A stretch of DNA of 64,000 nucleotides from Rehmannia glutinosa (Eukaryota; Streptophyta; Magnoliopsida; Lamiales; Orobanchaceae), in the NCBI GenBank assembly GCA_016081115.2, contig CM071931.1:23722317-23786316 (forward strand). Direction: 5' to 3'. The notes under the pieces are model-generated. The model did no database searches. It saw only the letters and a program-made list of their open reading frames with translations, and was not told the origin of the DNA. The position numbers were made by a program, and so were the translations under genes. Of this stretch, positions 25,308 to 38,034 are shown one piece after another (within the stretch, counting starts at the first letter, position 1; each line of letters opens with the position of its first letter).

Positions 25308-26171
25308 TTTACTATGTTTGGTGGGTTATTTTTGGAGTCATTGATACTTTAATTCGTAGGAGTGTTTGTATATGACTTAGATGTGTTTTGAATTCTGGAT
25401 ATGAATGGAACACAACATGGGTTGTTTTCTTTTTTAATTAATATAACTTTGATTTTTATGCACACTTTGTCCGAATGTTGTTATATAATACTAATATTGT
25501 ATATGTAGTTACAACATTTTGTATATGTCACGCCCCAGACGGGACGCGACGACGATCAACCACTTAAATAGAAATAAACCCAACGCAGTCTAGACATATG
25601 ATACAACAATCCCAAGTGAAACAGAGTCTAAAGCAGCGGAAATAAAATAAGTAAAGTACGAATTACATCTTAAGGTCCAATCAACATCCAAATACATCCG
25701 ACATAATAACCTGAATAAGTTTACAGGCTAGAACTAAAACATAAGGTAAAGTACAATGTCCAAATCTTAAACGTCAAAGGGTCCTACGCCCTTAAATTAC
25801 ATTCAAAGAGAGAAAAGAGTAGCAGGATAAACGGAAGTCCAACATCAGTAAAAGTACATGAAATAAGAACAATCATCAGTAAAAAGGTGCAAGATCGACA
25901 GGCAGGGCGAGGGTCATCAATCTGTGGCCGGTTCGACATCTTCAACATAGTCCCCATCTAAAGGTTTAGAAAACAGGAGGGGATGATCGTGTGCAAGTGT
26001 GGTGATATATAGTTAATGCGAGAAAACAGTTGTATGAAAACGCGTGATATATGATGCATGAATCCACACAGTCCACAAGCATCGTGATAAAGTATTTAAG
26101 TAATATACTTATACAGTTTAAGAAAACAGTTCGTGGTCACACAAACACTATGTGATTCAGGCAAGACAGGT

Positions 26172-26338
26172 AGGATTGCGTACAGAATGTAACGCCAATC
26201 CTATGCAAGACAATTAATGGTTGCGTACGGATTTGTAGCGCCAACCAATGCAATACAAGTAGCGGTTGCGTACAGATTTGTAGCGCCAACCAAAGCAATA
26301 CAAGTAGCGGTTGCGTACGGATTTGTAGCGCCAACCAA
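26172..26338. repeat. 45-bp tandem repeats in the solo LTR
   Basis: Units with GGTTGCGTACGG and TTGTAGCGCCAACC: one degenerate unit at 26172-26218, full units 26219-26263 and 26264-26308, and a partial one to 26338. An ORF on the minus strand reads through them as a 15-residue repeat, most likely by chance since 45 is divisible by three. Confidence 0.88.
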
Positions 26339-29300
26339 ACGGGTCTGATTAACTTCGGAATCATGTGGATCAGACAGCGATTCCTTCATTCTTCCTTGTA
26401 ACTCCCCGAGCAAGATGTTCCAAGACCTGTCACCTTATCGCTCCATAGGCAAAGACGAAATCCACAGTGGAGCTTGCAAGGCTCGGATTTGTCATAATTA
26501 TGATTATACCTCAAGTACTACGACCCGCTTCCCTTGGACAACTCCGTCCCTCAATTGCGGGATTAGGACGATGGGGCCGGAAGAGTGGAATAGCAGCCGA
26601 ACTGCCCGGTTCCATCCCCGTTGTATCCATTCCGACTGTGAGCTCGACACACCAATTTGACTCAGGCAGGAAAGTAAAAACAAGTTCAGGTAGTCAACCA
26701 GGCAGTCGAGTATTATTGATTCAGGGAAGTAGTTCAGGAAAATTTTCGAAAATCGCGAGTGGCAATTATGGCGTTGGTGGAGTTATTTGGATGAAGATGA
26801 TTATCGGAAGGATAAGCAATCTTCGATATCTTGAAAGATTAGGTGGGACATAAGTCCCATTATAGATTCAAAATCGCAAGACGAGGAAGTCGCCCCGCGT
26901 TCGGGTATTAATCGGCCAAGACGATCCGATAAGTCAAGGGGTTTTTGAGAAAATAAAATATTTTAATTATTAATTAAAATTAGAGGGTCCAGGGCTGTTT
27001 TAGTAAAAGGAAAATAATTTGAATTAGGTCCTTGATAAAAAGAAAATTTACAATTAGCCCCATTTTGTAAAAACCAATACTTTTGGGGTTAAAAATCGAA
27101 TAAATAAATATCCCGACCTTGAAAAATTATGAGGTCAGTTCCTAAAATCTCTAAATTGTTCAGAGATTCAGGTTTTTAAAGTTTTGAGGTCGAGTTTTTA
27201 TAAAATTCTCACATTGGCCCCAAATTTGTTAAAATTGTCATTTCGGGCCTTAAGTTTAAAATAATCGGAACTCACAAACCGAAAGGGCTTTTAATGTGAT
27301 TCCAGTTGAAAAATGTCACTAAGGTTAGTAGGATATTGGTACAAAAGCAGTTTTTAAAAGAAATAAGTGTAGGTCCTTTAACTTTTGAAAATCTCATTTT
27401 TGTCCCATTTTGAAATAATTGCCTTTAAGGCTTTTAGGGGTCCAATTGTTATGAAATTTGAACCTTGGGTCCAAAATATAATTATGTTATAGTTAAATTA
27501 GTATTTCCAGGTGCATGGGCTGCATAAGTCCTGGAAATTTCATTTGGGTCCTCAAGTTTAGTCTTTTACACTTTAGTCCCTCAATTTTAGTAAAATTATT
27601 TTCCAAGCTCTAAACACTTGGATTTTTGGAATACATTTAAAATATGTCATTTCCAGTCCCTTAAGAGTGAAAATTTCAAATTTTGAAAGTAAGGTCTGGT
27701 ACAGTTTCAAAAATTGCAAAGTAGCCCTCAAACTTCTAAAATTTTACAATCTAGTCCTTGGGCTTTTAAAGGTTGATTTTATTTATCTTAAAACTCTTAA
27801 AACTTTATTAAAATGTCCAAAAGTCTTTTTTGAACCTGAGTACAGTCCCAAAATTCGAAATTTGTAGAGGGGTCCTTTAAGTTTTATTTTCTTGCAATTT
27901 AGTCCACCAACTTTCCATTTTTGCATTTTTAAGTCCAAAATTGAAATTTAATCAATTATGCTCGACTTGTCCAGGTTATAAGTCATCCAAAATATGAATT
28001 TCAAAGATCATACACATGCATGTCCAATACATACAAGAATTCATCAAATAGAACATTAAATTGTTCATGCATGCACCTAAAGTTCAATAATTAGCAATTT
28101 TGAGCAACACTTGAGAAATTTCATGACTTGATAAATAAAATTGACCTGCATTACATAAATTATATATCTCAAGGGCTCATGATCAAAATTCTACATGTAT
28201 TTTAACAAAAGCACCTAGAAGTTGAAAGAGTTTTTCCACCCACCTTAAAATTGGAAAATTGTGAAATAAAAGGATAAATTTCACAACTTTGGATGAGGTC
28301 ACTTAGGTCAGCCTCTAAGTCAAAAAATATCAAAAATTTGGAGTTAGAAAAATGAGAGAAAAATTAAGGAGAAAAAGAAGGAGATAAGAAAATTGGAAAG
28401 ACTACACTTTACCTTGTGTAGTAGGTGATTTGAAACTAGTTGAAGCTTCAAATTTGGGAATTTTGGTTCAACTCCAAAATCACCTAAGGTCAGCCCCTAT
28501 TTCTCAAAAATAAAAAAGGGGTGTTAAAATTGAAAAAAAATAGGAAGAAGAAGAAAGAAGGGTTCTAGTGTCCAATTCTTACCTTGTAGTCCAATTTTCT
28601 CCACTAATTATTCTTCAAGTCTTCAAATTTCACCACCATGCATGCATGTCTCCAAGTGGTCTTCTAAGTACCTCAAAATCCAAAATATAAACTTAAATTA
28701 AAAGGAGAAGGTGATGAGTAGTAAGATTTTAAGTTGAATTGAGGAGTGAAATTTCTTACCTTGAGATGGGGGTGTTCGAATTTTTGGGGTTTAAGTAGAA
28801 ATATTGTTTGTTTTGGTTTAGATGTTTGAAGAAAGAAAGTGTGTTTGATGTTAGGAAGAAGATGTTCTTGAAGATATGAAGGTAGACTTGAAGATGTGAA
28901 GAACTTGTGTTTGAATATTTGAAGATGTGAAGAAGTGGTACTTGAAGATATGAAGAACTTATGTTTGAAGGTTTGAAGATGTGAAGAGTTGGTGTTTGAA
29001 AATTTGAAGATGTGAATGATTTTTAGAGAGAGGTTAGAGATAAGGAGGAGAATTTGCTTGAGAATTAAAATGTGTTGGATAAAAAATGAATTTTTGTGTA
29101 AAATTGGCCATATTGGCCGTGTACTAGGGAGAGAGAGAGAGAGAGAGGAATTTTTTTGTTTAATTTTGTGTCTTGAATTTTGCTTCTTGCATGGGAGACA
29201 AAATGCAAGTCAAACGTATGGGCATGAGATGGGTTTGAATGGAATATTGGGAAGACTCCAACATGTTGGGAAATTTAATAATAAAGAATTTATATATGAG

Positions 29301-30354
29301 ATGATGTGTATAATGTTTGAATTAATGGTATAATTATACACAAGATGACTAATATAAGGTGTAAGTGTACAAGAGTTGGATGTTATTTCTACACCAAAAT
29401 ATACCTCTTGGCCGTCCACTATAGGGGCAATTATGGTATTCACATTTTTTTTGTCCCAAAATTGATGATAATAGATGAATAATATCAATCTCCAAAATAA
29501 ATAGTGATTTCTTTGATCACTTATAAGTCTCAAAATCACTTATACTAAATCAAATTCTTAATTCTATAAGGTAAAAATCTCTAAAATAAATAGTCTCTTA
29601 AAATTCTAAGGTGACTAATAAATACAAAAATAGTAATAATGATCAATCAAGTGATCATAAATGCAAAATAGAATTAATAAATGATCATGATCACAAGTAA
29701 TAAATAAAATGAAATAAATAGAATATATTTATTATTAATATTTACCCGTCAAAGTGACGCGGTAAAATAGTCAAAATAGTACAAGTCAAAAATACCAAGC
29801 AATTTAATTAAACTATAAAATTATTTTGAAATATATAAATTTTAAATTTCGAAATTTTAAAATAAAATTAAATATATTATGCTAAAAGAGTTTTATTAGC
29901 TAATCGCTCAAGAACAAGTTGAACCGGTTGAAAGCCCGCGTTAAAAGTCGAAAGAAATCGACAATGATTAAAGAAGTGAAAATAAGTGTCATTAACAAAC
30001 ACCCTAAAATAAAAACAATTTCAAGTATAAATTAGTTAAAACAAGTAATAAGTAAGTTGACAAAATCAAGTATGAGACACTTGCTATTTCAATATAAAAG
30101 TTGTATTTTTGTATAAGGTAAATCTCAAGTACTATTGTTTCGAAAATATAATGTTTACTAAATGATCTTTCAAGACAAAGGTATTGTATTTTTTTAAAAT
30201 ACTAATTTAGGAGTAGATAGTTTTCAAAGATCATTAAGATGAAATAGATAACCGATGCTAAATTCATTATCATAATATGAATCGCAAACCAAATAGTACA
30301 TATAAAAATAAATTATCGGAATATTTAATACTTTATCGAGAAAAAGGATAGAAA

Positions 30355-30378
30355 AATAATAATAATAATAATAATAAT
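30355..30378. repeat. (AAT)n microsatellite
   Basis: About eight AAT units near the minus-strand start of the solo LTR. Confidence 0.9.
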
Positions 30379-30910
30379 ACCCGCGATCGCGTCGTCTACG
30401 ATTGAAAAATCTGGGGTCTCACAATATACTTACGCATAAAATTATGTATTGTTAAGTAGGCCATATATTTTGTATATGTAGTTATTAAATTTTGTATGAT
30501 TACGCATAAGATTATGTATAAAATCCATACAATGTATATTAAATGTAATTTATATACGTAGTCAATAAAATTGTATACGTAGTTATAGAAATTTGTATAA
30601 TTATGCATAAGATTATGCATTTTTAAACATTTGTGCCATGTATTGATCCAGATGTTCTGTATAAAGTAAACGTTGTATAGTTAAATACATATAATGTATA
30701 AATAGATATTGCATGTTTATGCATAAGATTATGTACAACTTACATAAATTGCCATAGTGTATTGTATATGTATATTTAAGCATCCGATAATATATATTTA
30801 GTTTGCTAATGTTGTATATATTGTACAATAAAATTGTATCATATTATGGAATAAAAACCAATTGATATTCGAGACGTGAAATTGTAATCAATAACAAATA
30901 CACATTGCTC

Positions 30911-33461
30911 TCAGGAGGCGATGGTGCGGGTCGGGCATGTTCTGCTGTTATATGTTCCAACCTCACCACATGCCCCATATTTTCTTTTAAGTTTTGTGCT
31001 CGCTTTTATGGCCTTTTCTCTTTGGCTTTGGATTCGGCTTTTCAGATGACTACCACTCCCTTTGTTCTTGGCTTGCTTCGATGGTAACACGGAAATGTCT
31101 AATTGTGAAGTTGAGCCACAATAGGATTCCATTATTGATTGCTTGTTGGCCACAGAAGTTTTGTATTGTTCCTCGAATAGCTTGGCTTTCTCGTTCGATA
31201 TGATACGTGATAGATTTGACAATTTTTCAATATCCCCCTGCGCAAGACCGATGCAGCTGTGAAAATCCGCCCACAGAGTGTTTAGTGTTCTTGCAGCCTC
31301 GATCCCTCCCGAAAATTGGTACATGTGTCCATTCTTAGAATGTGAAATAAATGAGGTTACTTTCATCCAACGTGGAGCCAAATATGGAGCTAGAATTTCA
31401 TCGCAATCCTTGAGTATTACAAATATATGTCAACATAGGAGTCGCACTTGCTCAAACAACTTGCAACAACATTTGGCAGATGCATCCATCTTGCATTTTG
31501 TCATTTCAAACACCCCACTTTCTTCCTTTATTTTGTACGAGATCTCGTGTGTATTGTCGTTGATCTGTATAACCGAGCAACGGTAACACGCTTCTTTAAT
31601 TTCCTTGCTCACTTCATAAAATATGGCATGCGTGTACACTAAAAAAGCATGCTTTTCAATGTTCAATGGTGTTCGGCAATCTGGAAGGGAGGTTTGGCAC
31701 TGATTGTTCAACTTATTATTAGAATGTCGTTGGGATTCCATCGCGCTCTCGAAATGAATTACAAATTCAACCAAGTTTGATTGAGGATTTGTAAAATTAC
31801 CAAACCAGCTATTTATGCTTTCCGATCTTGACGTAGTTTTTAGAAGTCCACTCATGGGCACGTCTCAAAAATATGCTGGAATCCAGCTCTGCCGTATATC
31901 ATACATAACTGTGAACCATGGATGTGAGGCTAGAATGAAATCATTCATAATTTCGTGCCATTGTTTCTCAAATTCAGTAGTTGTAATGTAGTTATCCCAC
32001 ACGATTTAATTAAGCCGATTGATGGAATTTTTATCTTTGAACAGGTTGGGATCGACTTTGACACCAACTTTCTCCATTATGTGCCACATACACAATCTGT
32101 GTTTTGCCTTCTTGAAGACTGATTGTATTGCATTCTTCATGGTCGGGTCTTGGTCTGTTACTATATATATGGTTCCGTACCAACAGCATCTAAGAATCGT
32201 GTGAACAACCATGTATAAGACTCCCCATCCTCTTTCAAAATAAGGCCAGCTGCAAATGTTACACACCTACGATGGTTGTCTACTCCAGTGAATGGACCGA
32301 ACACCATCTTATACCTGTGTAACAAATCTATTTTTAGTATACAGATTTTCATAACTATATAAATATTTTTAAGATTATAAATGTACATATCAATACAACT
32401 ATATAAACAAATTACAGTGTTATTACTATTATACAAATTTACATTATTATATACACAGATTTACATAACTATATACACAGATCAACATAACATAATAAAC
32501 CGATATATAATGTTACTACGTTTATACAGATTTATATAACTAAATAAACAGATATATAATGATAGTGTACACTATTGTAATGCTATATATGCAAGACAAA
32601 TTAGTGCAGTGAAGTACATTAACTGTTGGTATTGTACGTAGCATCAAAGGATATTATATTACTGAATGCGGCATAGTTCATTATAGATGTTTGGTCTGCC
32701 CAAAAAAGTCGCATTAGTTGTTCATCTTCATCAACATCGTAATCGAATATCATTCCCTGGTTTTTTCTGCCTTAGGAATTTGTCTATCACCAATTGTGCG
32801 TCCGCACCGTATATGTATGCTTTCGGTCTCGTTTGAAATTTCTAAAATCAATTCAGTGCTCCAACCTATGAAAATCCGCCCACCATTTCTCTATACAGCT
32901 CGTGTTATTTTGCACTCCCGATGTTTGCCTTTGTGCAATTTATGATAAATTGCTGGTGTCCGAAATTTAAGTTCCTATTCACCTTCAAAAAATGTCTGTG
33001 TTTGTCCATTGTCATCGGATGAGTGTGTCGTTCCTCAAAGGTTTTTACCTTATATGAGCCTGATCTAGTGTATTCAAAAATACAATGTGCGTTGCACCCA
33101 ACTCGGTTTGAGACTCTCTTGTGTGCCCCCTGCCTTGTGATGCTTTTGTCATGCTCAGAAGCTTCAGCAGGTGTGGGTTTTTTAGAGTTCTTGTAGCCCT
33201 TTCTATTGCAAACCACGTATTGCACATGAATGTCGTCGTTCTTGAATTTCTTTGTAATGCTCCTCCTAACGTCGAAGCCACTGCATGTACCATAATCCTT
33301 GTAAAATTGTATCCCATCCTCCAATGTACGGAAATGCATGTCGGCACGAGGAATTTTTTTTGGTCCACTTCTGGGATCCAATATTTAGTCGATCCTAGTG
33401 AGATTTCGAGCCTTTGACCAGCATAAACCTTATAATCTAGAGGTTGCTCTGGGGAAAACAC
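30911..33461 (-). pseudogene. FAR1/FHY3-like MULE transposase (element A), broken
   Basis: Reads leftward. 33461-32905 holds a FAR1-type DNA-binding domain: ADMHFRTLEDGIQFYKDYG, CSGFDVRRSI, then basic residues and NRVGCNAHCIF. The second block ends in ISFDATYNTN; its Asp (32643-32645) is the first catalytic acid. After an intron (about 32327-32620) comes the MULE domain: MVFGPFTGVDNH, then VTDQDP (second Asp, 32153-32155) and the C/H motif LCMWHIMEK. 31861-31430 and 31381-30911 give the C-terminal part, ending in a zinc-knuckle-like CGACGEVGTYNSRTC in which the usual His is Tyr. Damage: a frame change in an A8 run (plus-strand T8 at 33354-33361), stops after 32905 and in the second block, and a stop near 31862. 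The FAR1 domain would bind the element ends; the core would cut and join DNA in the nucleus. Confidence 0.82.
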
Positions 33462-33480
33462 AAAATTTACATATTAAATA

Positions 33481-33726
33481 TACAAATATTGAATACTATT
33501 TATACAGGCCTTCGATGTATGGTGCAAAATTGTATTCTGCAGTATTTGTCTTTTAAGTATACATTTTAAATGCACATTTTGTACATAATGACTATTCTAA
33601 GCATACAAATATAGAATACTATATATACAGAACATCAATGTATGGTATAAAATTGTGCTCTCCAATATTTATCTTATAAGTACACATATTAAATGCACAT
33701 TGTGTACATAATGACTACGCTAAGCA
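33481..33726. repeat. 123-bp tandem duplication upstream of the transposase
   Basis: Units 33481-33603 and 33604-33726 match at roughly four of five bases, sharing GAATACTAT, ATGTATGGT, TAAATGCACAT and GTACATAATGACTA. A partial third match appears near 33840. It lies just 5' of the transposase coding region, in its leader or promoter. Confidence 0.85.
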
Positions 33727-34539
33727 TACAATACATGCATTGTAATTAGGCAAAAACGTGTTGTAGAATACATTATATGTGATACATATTTTACATACTA
33801 AATACACAGATTTGGAACGACATATGTACAAATAACTTATAGTATTTATACAGATCTTCAATGTATGGTGCAAATTTTTTGCTTATTGTTATGTGAGATT
33901 ATGTTATACATAATTAGAACGCTATATGTACAAAAAAACTTACAGTAAACATACACAATATTTGTTATAATTACACATCATTTTCCGCGTTTCTACGCGT
34001 GTAAATTTTTTGATTGTTCAACACTACATGCATTCAATCCACATATTTTTCGCATGAATTGGTGTTAAATTATTACACTGATTCGAATGGATCGTGGAGT
34101 GGGAATCCTGACCTTGTGACATCGCAATCTCGATTTTGTTGATGTACATGGCGATTTATGCTGTTTCAGTTGTTTTGATGATTTGTGATTCGATGCTCGA
34201 TTTCAATTTTGATGTTTTTTGGTATGAATGTGGAATTTTCTCTCTATTTTTGGAGGTCGAATTTTACGTGATTATGGCTTGAGGAAGATGATGGATGATT
34301 ATGGACGTGTTGTTAGCTATGGTAAGATCTCAATCCCCTGATTTTGAGGAAACATTTATTTTGGCAAAACATGTTGTTCCAATTGTACCCCTGACCGGTC
34401 TCCCCCCATTTTTTTAATACTACAAAATCCCATTAAATCCTAGCCTTCTATTTATTTTGTTGGATGGTGTGGATGTGGTCTTATGTTCTTACCTATAGCT
34501 ATGGTCTCACATAATCTCCTCCATATATATATATATATA

Positions 34540-35609
34540 GAAGATTAGATTACATTTAAAATTAATTATAGTTTTTAATTTGCATATTTTTGGCATCTAA
34601 TCTATATAATATATAATAAACTAATTTTGTTTATAATTATTTAGTCAGCTTTTCCCATTATTAATGTGCTTAAAAATAGTGCAGTATTTAGATTATCTTT
34701 TTCAACATCATATATGTGACGTCTTATAATTATAATTATACACGTTAATGCATTAATGATGTTTGCCAACAATCATATTTAGATTGATATAATTCATGTG
34801 AAAAATATAAAATATATTATTCATCTTATATTGCTAATAGATGCTAGATATGAGAGTTTTGTTTTGTGACATGTGCATTTTCCTAATAATTCTATGAATT
34901 CCATCTACCCTGCATTGTAATAATTTTAAAATAACATCAGACAATAGACGGGAAATACTATTCAATGCTTTCTATTGATGAAATCAAAAACAAAATTATA
35001 TCATGTCATAATCATGAAAAATACATTCAAGACTATATATTTGTCTTCTTACATATATATAATGCTATGTATGAATATATATAATATTGGATACATATTT
35101 TCTTCAATTTAAATGAATATTATTTAATTGAATTTAATCACCTTATGAATAAATAGGTCAAACACAAATAATAACTATACATATATCAGAAATATTCAAA
35201 ATACATGAACACACAAATTAATGTCATGTAGCCGGAATGCATAATTTTTTAAAGCCAATTACAAATAATTTTTGGAGTATATCATTTTGTTATATGCAAT
35301 ATGAGTGTCAAACTGATGATCGTAAAAATATTATTAAATTGATATATTATACGTCAAAAATGGATCAAAAATGAATAAAATATCAAATTAAAAGAAATGA
35401 CAAATATAACAATTAATGCAGTACATACACAAATTTGGAAAGCTAATTTTTATATAATTTTAACTAAGAGACTTTAAAAGTTGACCACCAAAAGTTGCAT
35501 CGCATTTCAATAGTAATCAGTATTTTTTAGTGTACATATATTAATTACTTTTAATAGTCTTGTGAAATGAGCGGGGAAAATTTTGTGATACTATTTATAT
35601 AAACCTCTC

Positions 35610-35611
<2 letters not shown>
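34540..35611. repeat. AT-rich host repeat, partial copy 2, and adjoining DNA
   Basis: 34540-34830 shares ordered blocks with 17147-17302 and 39520-40260: TTTTTGGCATCTAAT, TTATTAATGTGC and TAAAAATAGTGCAG. It lies between MULEs A and C and ends in the TA tract 35612-35646. The remainder (34830-35611) is AT-rich with no gene seen. Confidence 0.55.
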
Positions 35612-35650
<39 letters not shown>

Positions 35651-35990
35651 GAGGGTTATATAGGACCCCCCTGTTATATGAGTATGTAGGACCAGATCCA
35701 AGCCGTAAATAAATTGATCTTAATGGCTGAGATTATTCCTGCTTATTTGCTGATAAAACATTCGAAACAGTCAAAGGAGGGTAGATTAGTACATATAATA
35801 ATAAGTTATGGTAGCTAAATCTAGTAAATCCCACTAAAATAGGATAAGTTACAATCAAAGTCAATCAAATCTGTTATTCAATTAAATCGTCCACTTCATT
35901 TCATCTTCTCCACCGGTCTTCTGTAACTTAGATAGTCTCCCAATTCACTGAAAATTCTTCATTTGCAGCGCTGAATCAAGAAAGAAACGA

Positions 35991-37041
35991 ATGGATGACA
36001 CATATGAAGAAAGCTTCAATACTAATGAAGAACAAGGTAACACATTTTCTTGCCTTCGAAATTATTTTCATTGTCCATTTTTTACTGAATCCCGTTAAAA
36101 TTTGATTCGTGATGTTTCCTAAAATCAATGCTCCGATCAATCATTTTCGTTTTTTTTTTGTAATAATTACCCAGCAATATGCTTATGCGTGTCTGTAATA
36201 TTGCTTATGGCTTGAAAAAAACATGCTTACAAATCTGAACTTCTTGGTAGTCCAGAAAGGACATATCTTCATCCCATTTTTTTTGTGTGTGTATGTTTAC
36301 CTAGTGAGTTGCTTATTCTTTATGATAAATGTGCTTTCAACTGTCTATAAATGTGCTTATACGTACCAACATACTTTTGAACACCTAAAATTTAATTCCT
36401 CATCCACGTTTTTTTTTCTTCATATTAACCCAGAAAGTTGCTTATTCGTATTCATAATATTGCTTATTTGTGAATACTAATATGCTTATAATTATGAACA
36501 TATAGCTGAAGCATGAAATTTAATTCTTCGTCCCCATTTTTTTCTTTAAAAAACGTATATGATATGATCGACAATGCATTTTTTATGTGCTTGAATTGCT
36601 TGTTGTCATGAACAAAACATGTTGCTCACGTCTGTTCGGTGTCATTATTTAGGTTGTATGAACTGAAATTATTTGATTACGACGCCATTTGTTCTGATCC
36701 TGTGCTTTGCTTATATATGAGTATAGCATTGCTTATAATAATTGACCATTATGCTAACGTGTTTTCAAAATCTTGCTTATTTATTTCTTTTATTGAGTCA
36801 GTTGTAATTGCAAGTGTTCCGCAACAACGGATTGATCGAAAGATTCATTGGGGACAAAACCCAGCTAGGCGTTGTAGTGTTGGCTCCAACACATGCCAAA
36901 AATAAGAGGAGCGGCAGTCGAGTCAAAAGCCGACTTCAGAGTCAGAAGAAGAAAGCAATAAAGGCTGGACAGAAAATGAAGAGACGTTGTGGGAAATGCG
37001 GAGAAGTAGGTTCGCACAATAGCAGAACGTGCGACAAGTAG
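35991..37041 (+). pseudogene. FAR1-like MULE transposase, internally deleted (element C)
   Basis: A first exon of 46 nt (35991-36036, MDDTYEESFNTNEE, donor GT at 36037) matches that of element B. The only other coding piece, 36808-37041, reads ERFIGDKTQLGVVVL, then a basic stretch (KSRLQSQKKKAIKAGQKMK) and a zinc knuckle CGKCGEVGSHNSRTC (CX2CX5HX4C) followed by the stop at 37039-37041. This is the same C-terminus as the element A transposase, which ends near 30911. The FAR1 domain and the whole catalytic core are missing. Confidence 0.68.
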
Positions 37042-37794
37042 TTGATTTTTTTTTGGAGTGCATGTTTGAGATTGCTTATTAAAGCATTTGATACTGCTTA
37101 TTTATTCATATTTTATCGCTTATTTTTTTAGGTTTATTTTAGATTTTGTACTTGTTTGTTTCATATACCTAAATTTTGTTCTTTGAAACTAAAACAAAGG
37201 CATGTGCACGATAATAAATATTGTGAATGCATGTTTAATTCTTTTAACCTTGCACTTTAATTATTTACTAACAATATAAAATAACAAGATATACATGCTT
37301 ACCAAAACATTAAAATCTGCTTGCACAGCATTTGAATCATGCTTAAACACACTTGAATATTGCTATATAGTATGCGATACTTGATAAGTTATAATATTTG
37401 AAATAGTGCTAACAAGACAATTGATTTCTGCGTGTGCAACGTTTGAATTCTGCTTACGAAACATTTGCATACTTGAAAAAGTTAAAACATTCAATATTGC
37501 TTACAGTGCAGTTGATTTCTGCTTACAAAGAAAAAGAACACTGCTTAAAAAATATTTGAAGTAATGATATAAACATTATAACATACCATGAAAATGAGTG
37601 CTTACAATAGAGTAAAATTCTGCATATTTACCACTTCAATCCTGCTTACATAGGTACTAATCAAAAAAATATTCAAAACATCACTAAAAAGTACTTCAAA
37701 AGACCAAGCAAAATTACCGTGTCTTTAAAATCACTAAAAAGTACTTCAAATATCAATAAAAAGTGCAAAACAAATAAAATATTTCGGATTGATC

Positions 37795-38034
37795 TTATTT
37801 CGTTTTGGCAAACTCATTCACTCGTCCTATTACCGTCTCCCTAAGATCATTCATTGAGTCCATGCACATTGCAGCTGCGTACTTTCTATGCATCATCAAT
37901 AGTTGCGCCTCGTCGTTTTTTCGGAGCCCGCTATCCCAGTTTTTGATCCCACCTCCCATATAGGTCTCCATATGGCGCATTGCGAAAATACCACAATCAA
38001 CTTTGTTCTCCTTGTCCCTCCAGGGCATGCACAA
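37795..38034 (-). pseudogene. Ulp1-type (C48) C-terminal fragment (element C)
   Basis: Reads leftward CMPWRD..NKVDCGIFAMRHMETYMGGG, with the nucleophile Cys of DCG at plus-strand 37993-37995, and continues to a natural-looking C-terminus (VIGRVNEFAKTK, stop 37795-37797). It is clearly homologous to 24990-25130 of element A. Upstream is a short tandem duplication (about 37992-38065, containing CAATCAACTTTGTTCTC twice). The catalytic His/Asp part and N-terminus are not present. Confidence 0.72.

Larger units (their letters stand above)
25526..30423 (-). mobile_element. Solo LTR of a Ty3/gypsy element, about 4.9 kb
   Basis: Starts TGTCACGCCCCAGA and ends TCTGGGGTCTCACA, so the ends are an imperfect 14-bp inverted repeat with TG...CA. 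Long LTRs with a GGGGCGTGACA end are common in plant Ty3-type elements, and that end read on the minus strand sets the orientation. Flanks GTATA (25521-25525) and ATATA (30424-30428) fit a 5-bp target duplication with one change. No gag or pol was found inside, so this is a solo LTR, or a non-coding element of unusual size. The interior is AT-rich with repeated short phrases such as CTTTTAAGT...CC and internal tandem repeats at 26172. Confidence 0.7.
21020..34522 (+). mobile_element. TA-bounded MULE-like element A with Ulp1-type gene and FAR1-like transposase
   Basis: Left end 21020-21095 and the reverse complement of the right end (about 34445-34522) match over some 70 bases, sharing GGTAAGAACATGAGACC on the left against GGTAAGAACATAAGACC on the right, then ACCACATC. 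They are flanked by TA tracts 20978-21019 and 34523-34539. Inside are two convergent genes: a Ulp1-type gene on the plus strand (22256-25307) and a FAR1/MULE transposase on the minus strand (30911-33461). A later solo LTR (25526-30423) lies between them. Net length without the LTR is about 8.6 kb. It is the most complete member here but both genes are broken. Confidence 0.8.

Noticed and set aside
26137..26413. Minus-strand ORFs encoding a regular 15-residue repeat
   Set aside because: Two overlapping frames are both open because the 45-bp DNA repeat has no stops; the sequence lies inside an LTR with no homologous protein known to me.
29016..29539. ORFs of 105 and 109 codons inside the solo LTR
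   Set aside because: They overlap on opposite strands, include a GA-repeat and lack any family signature.
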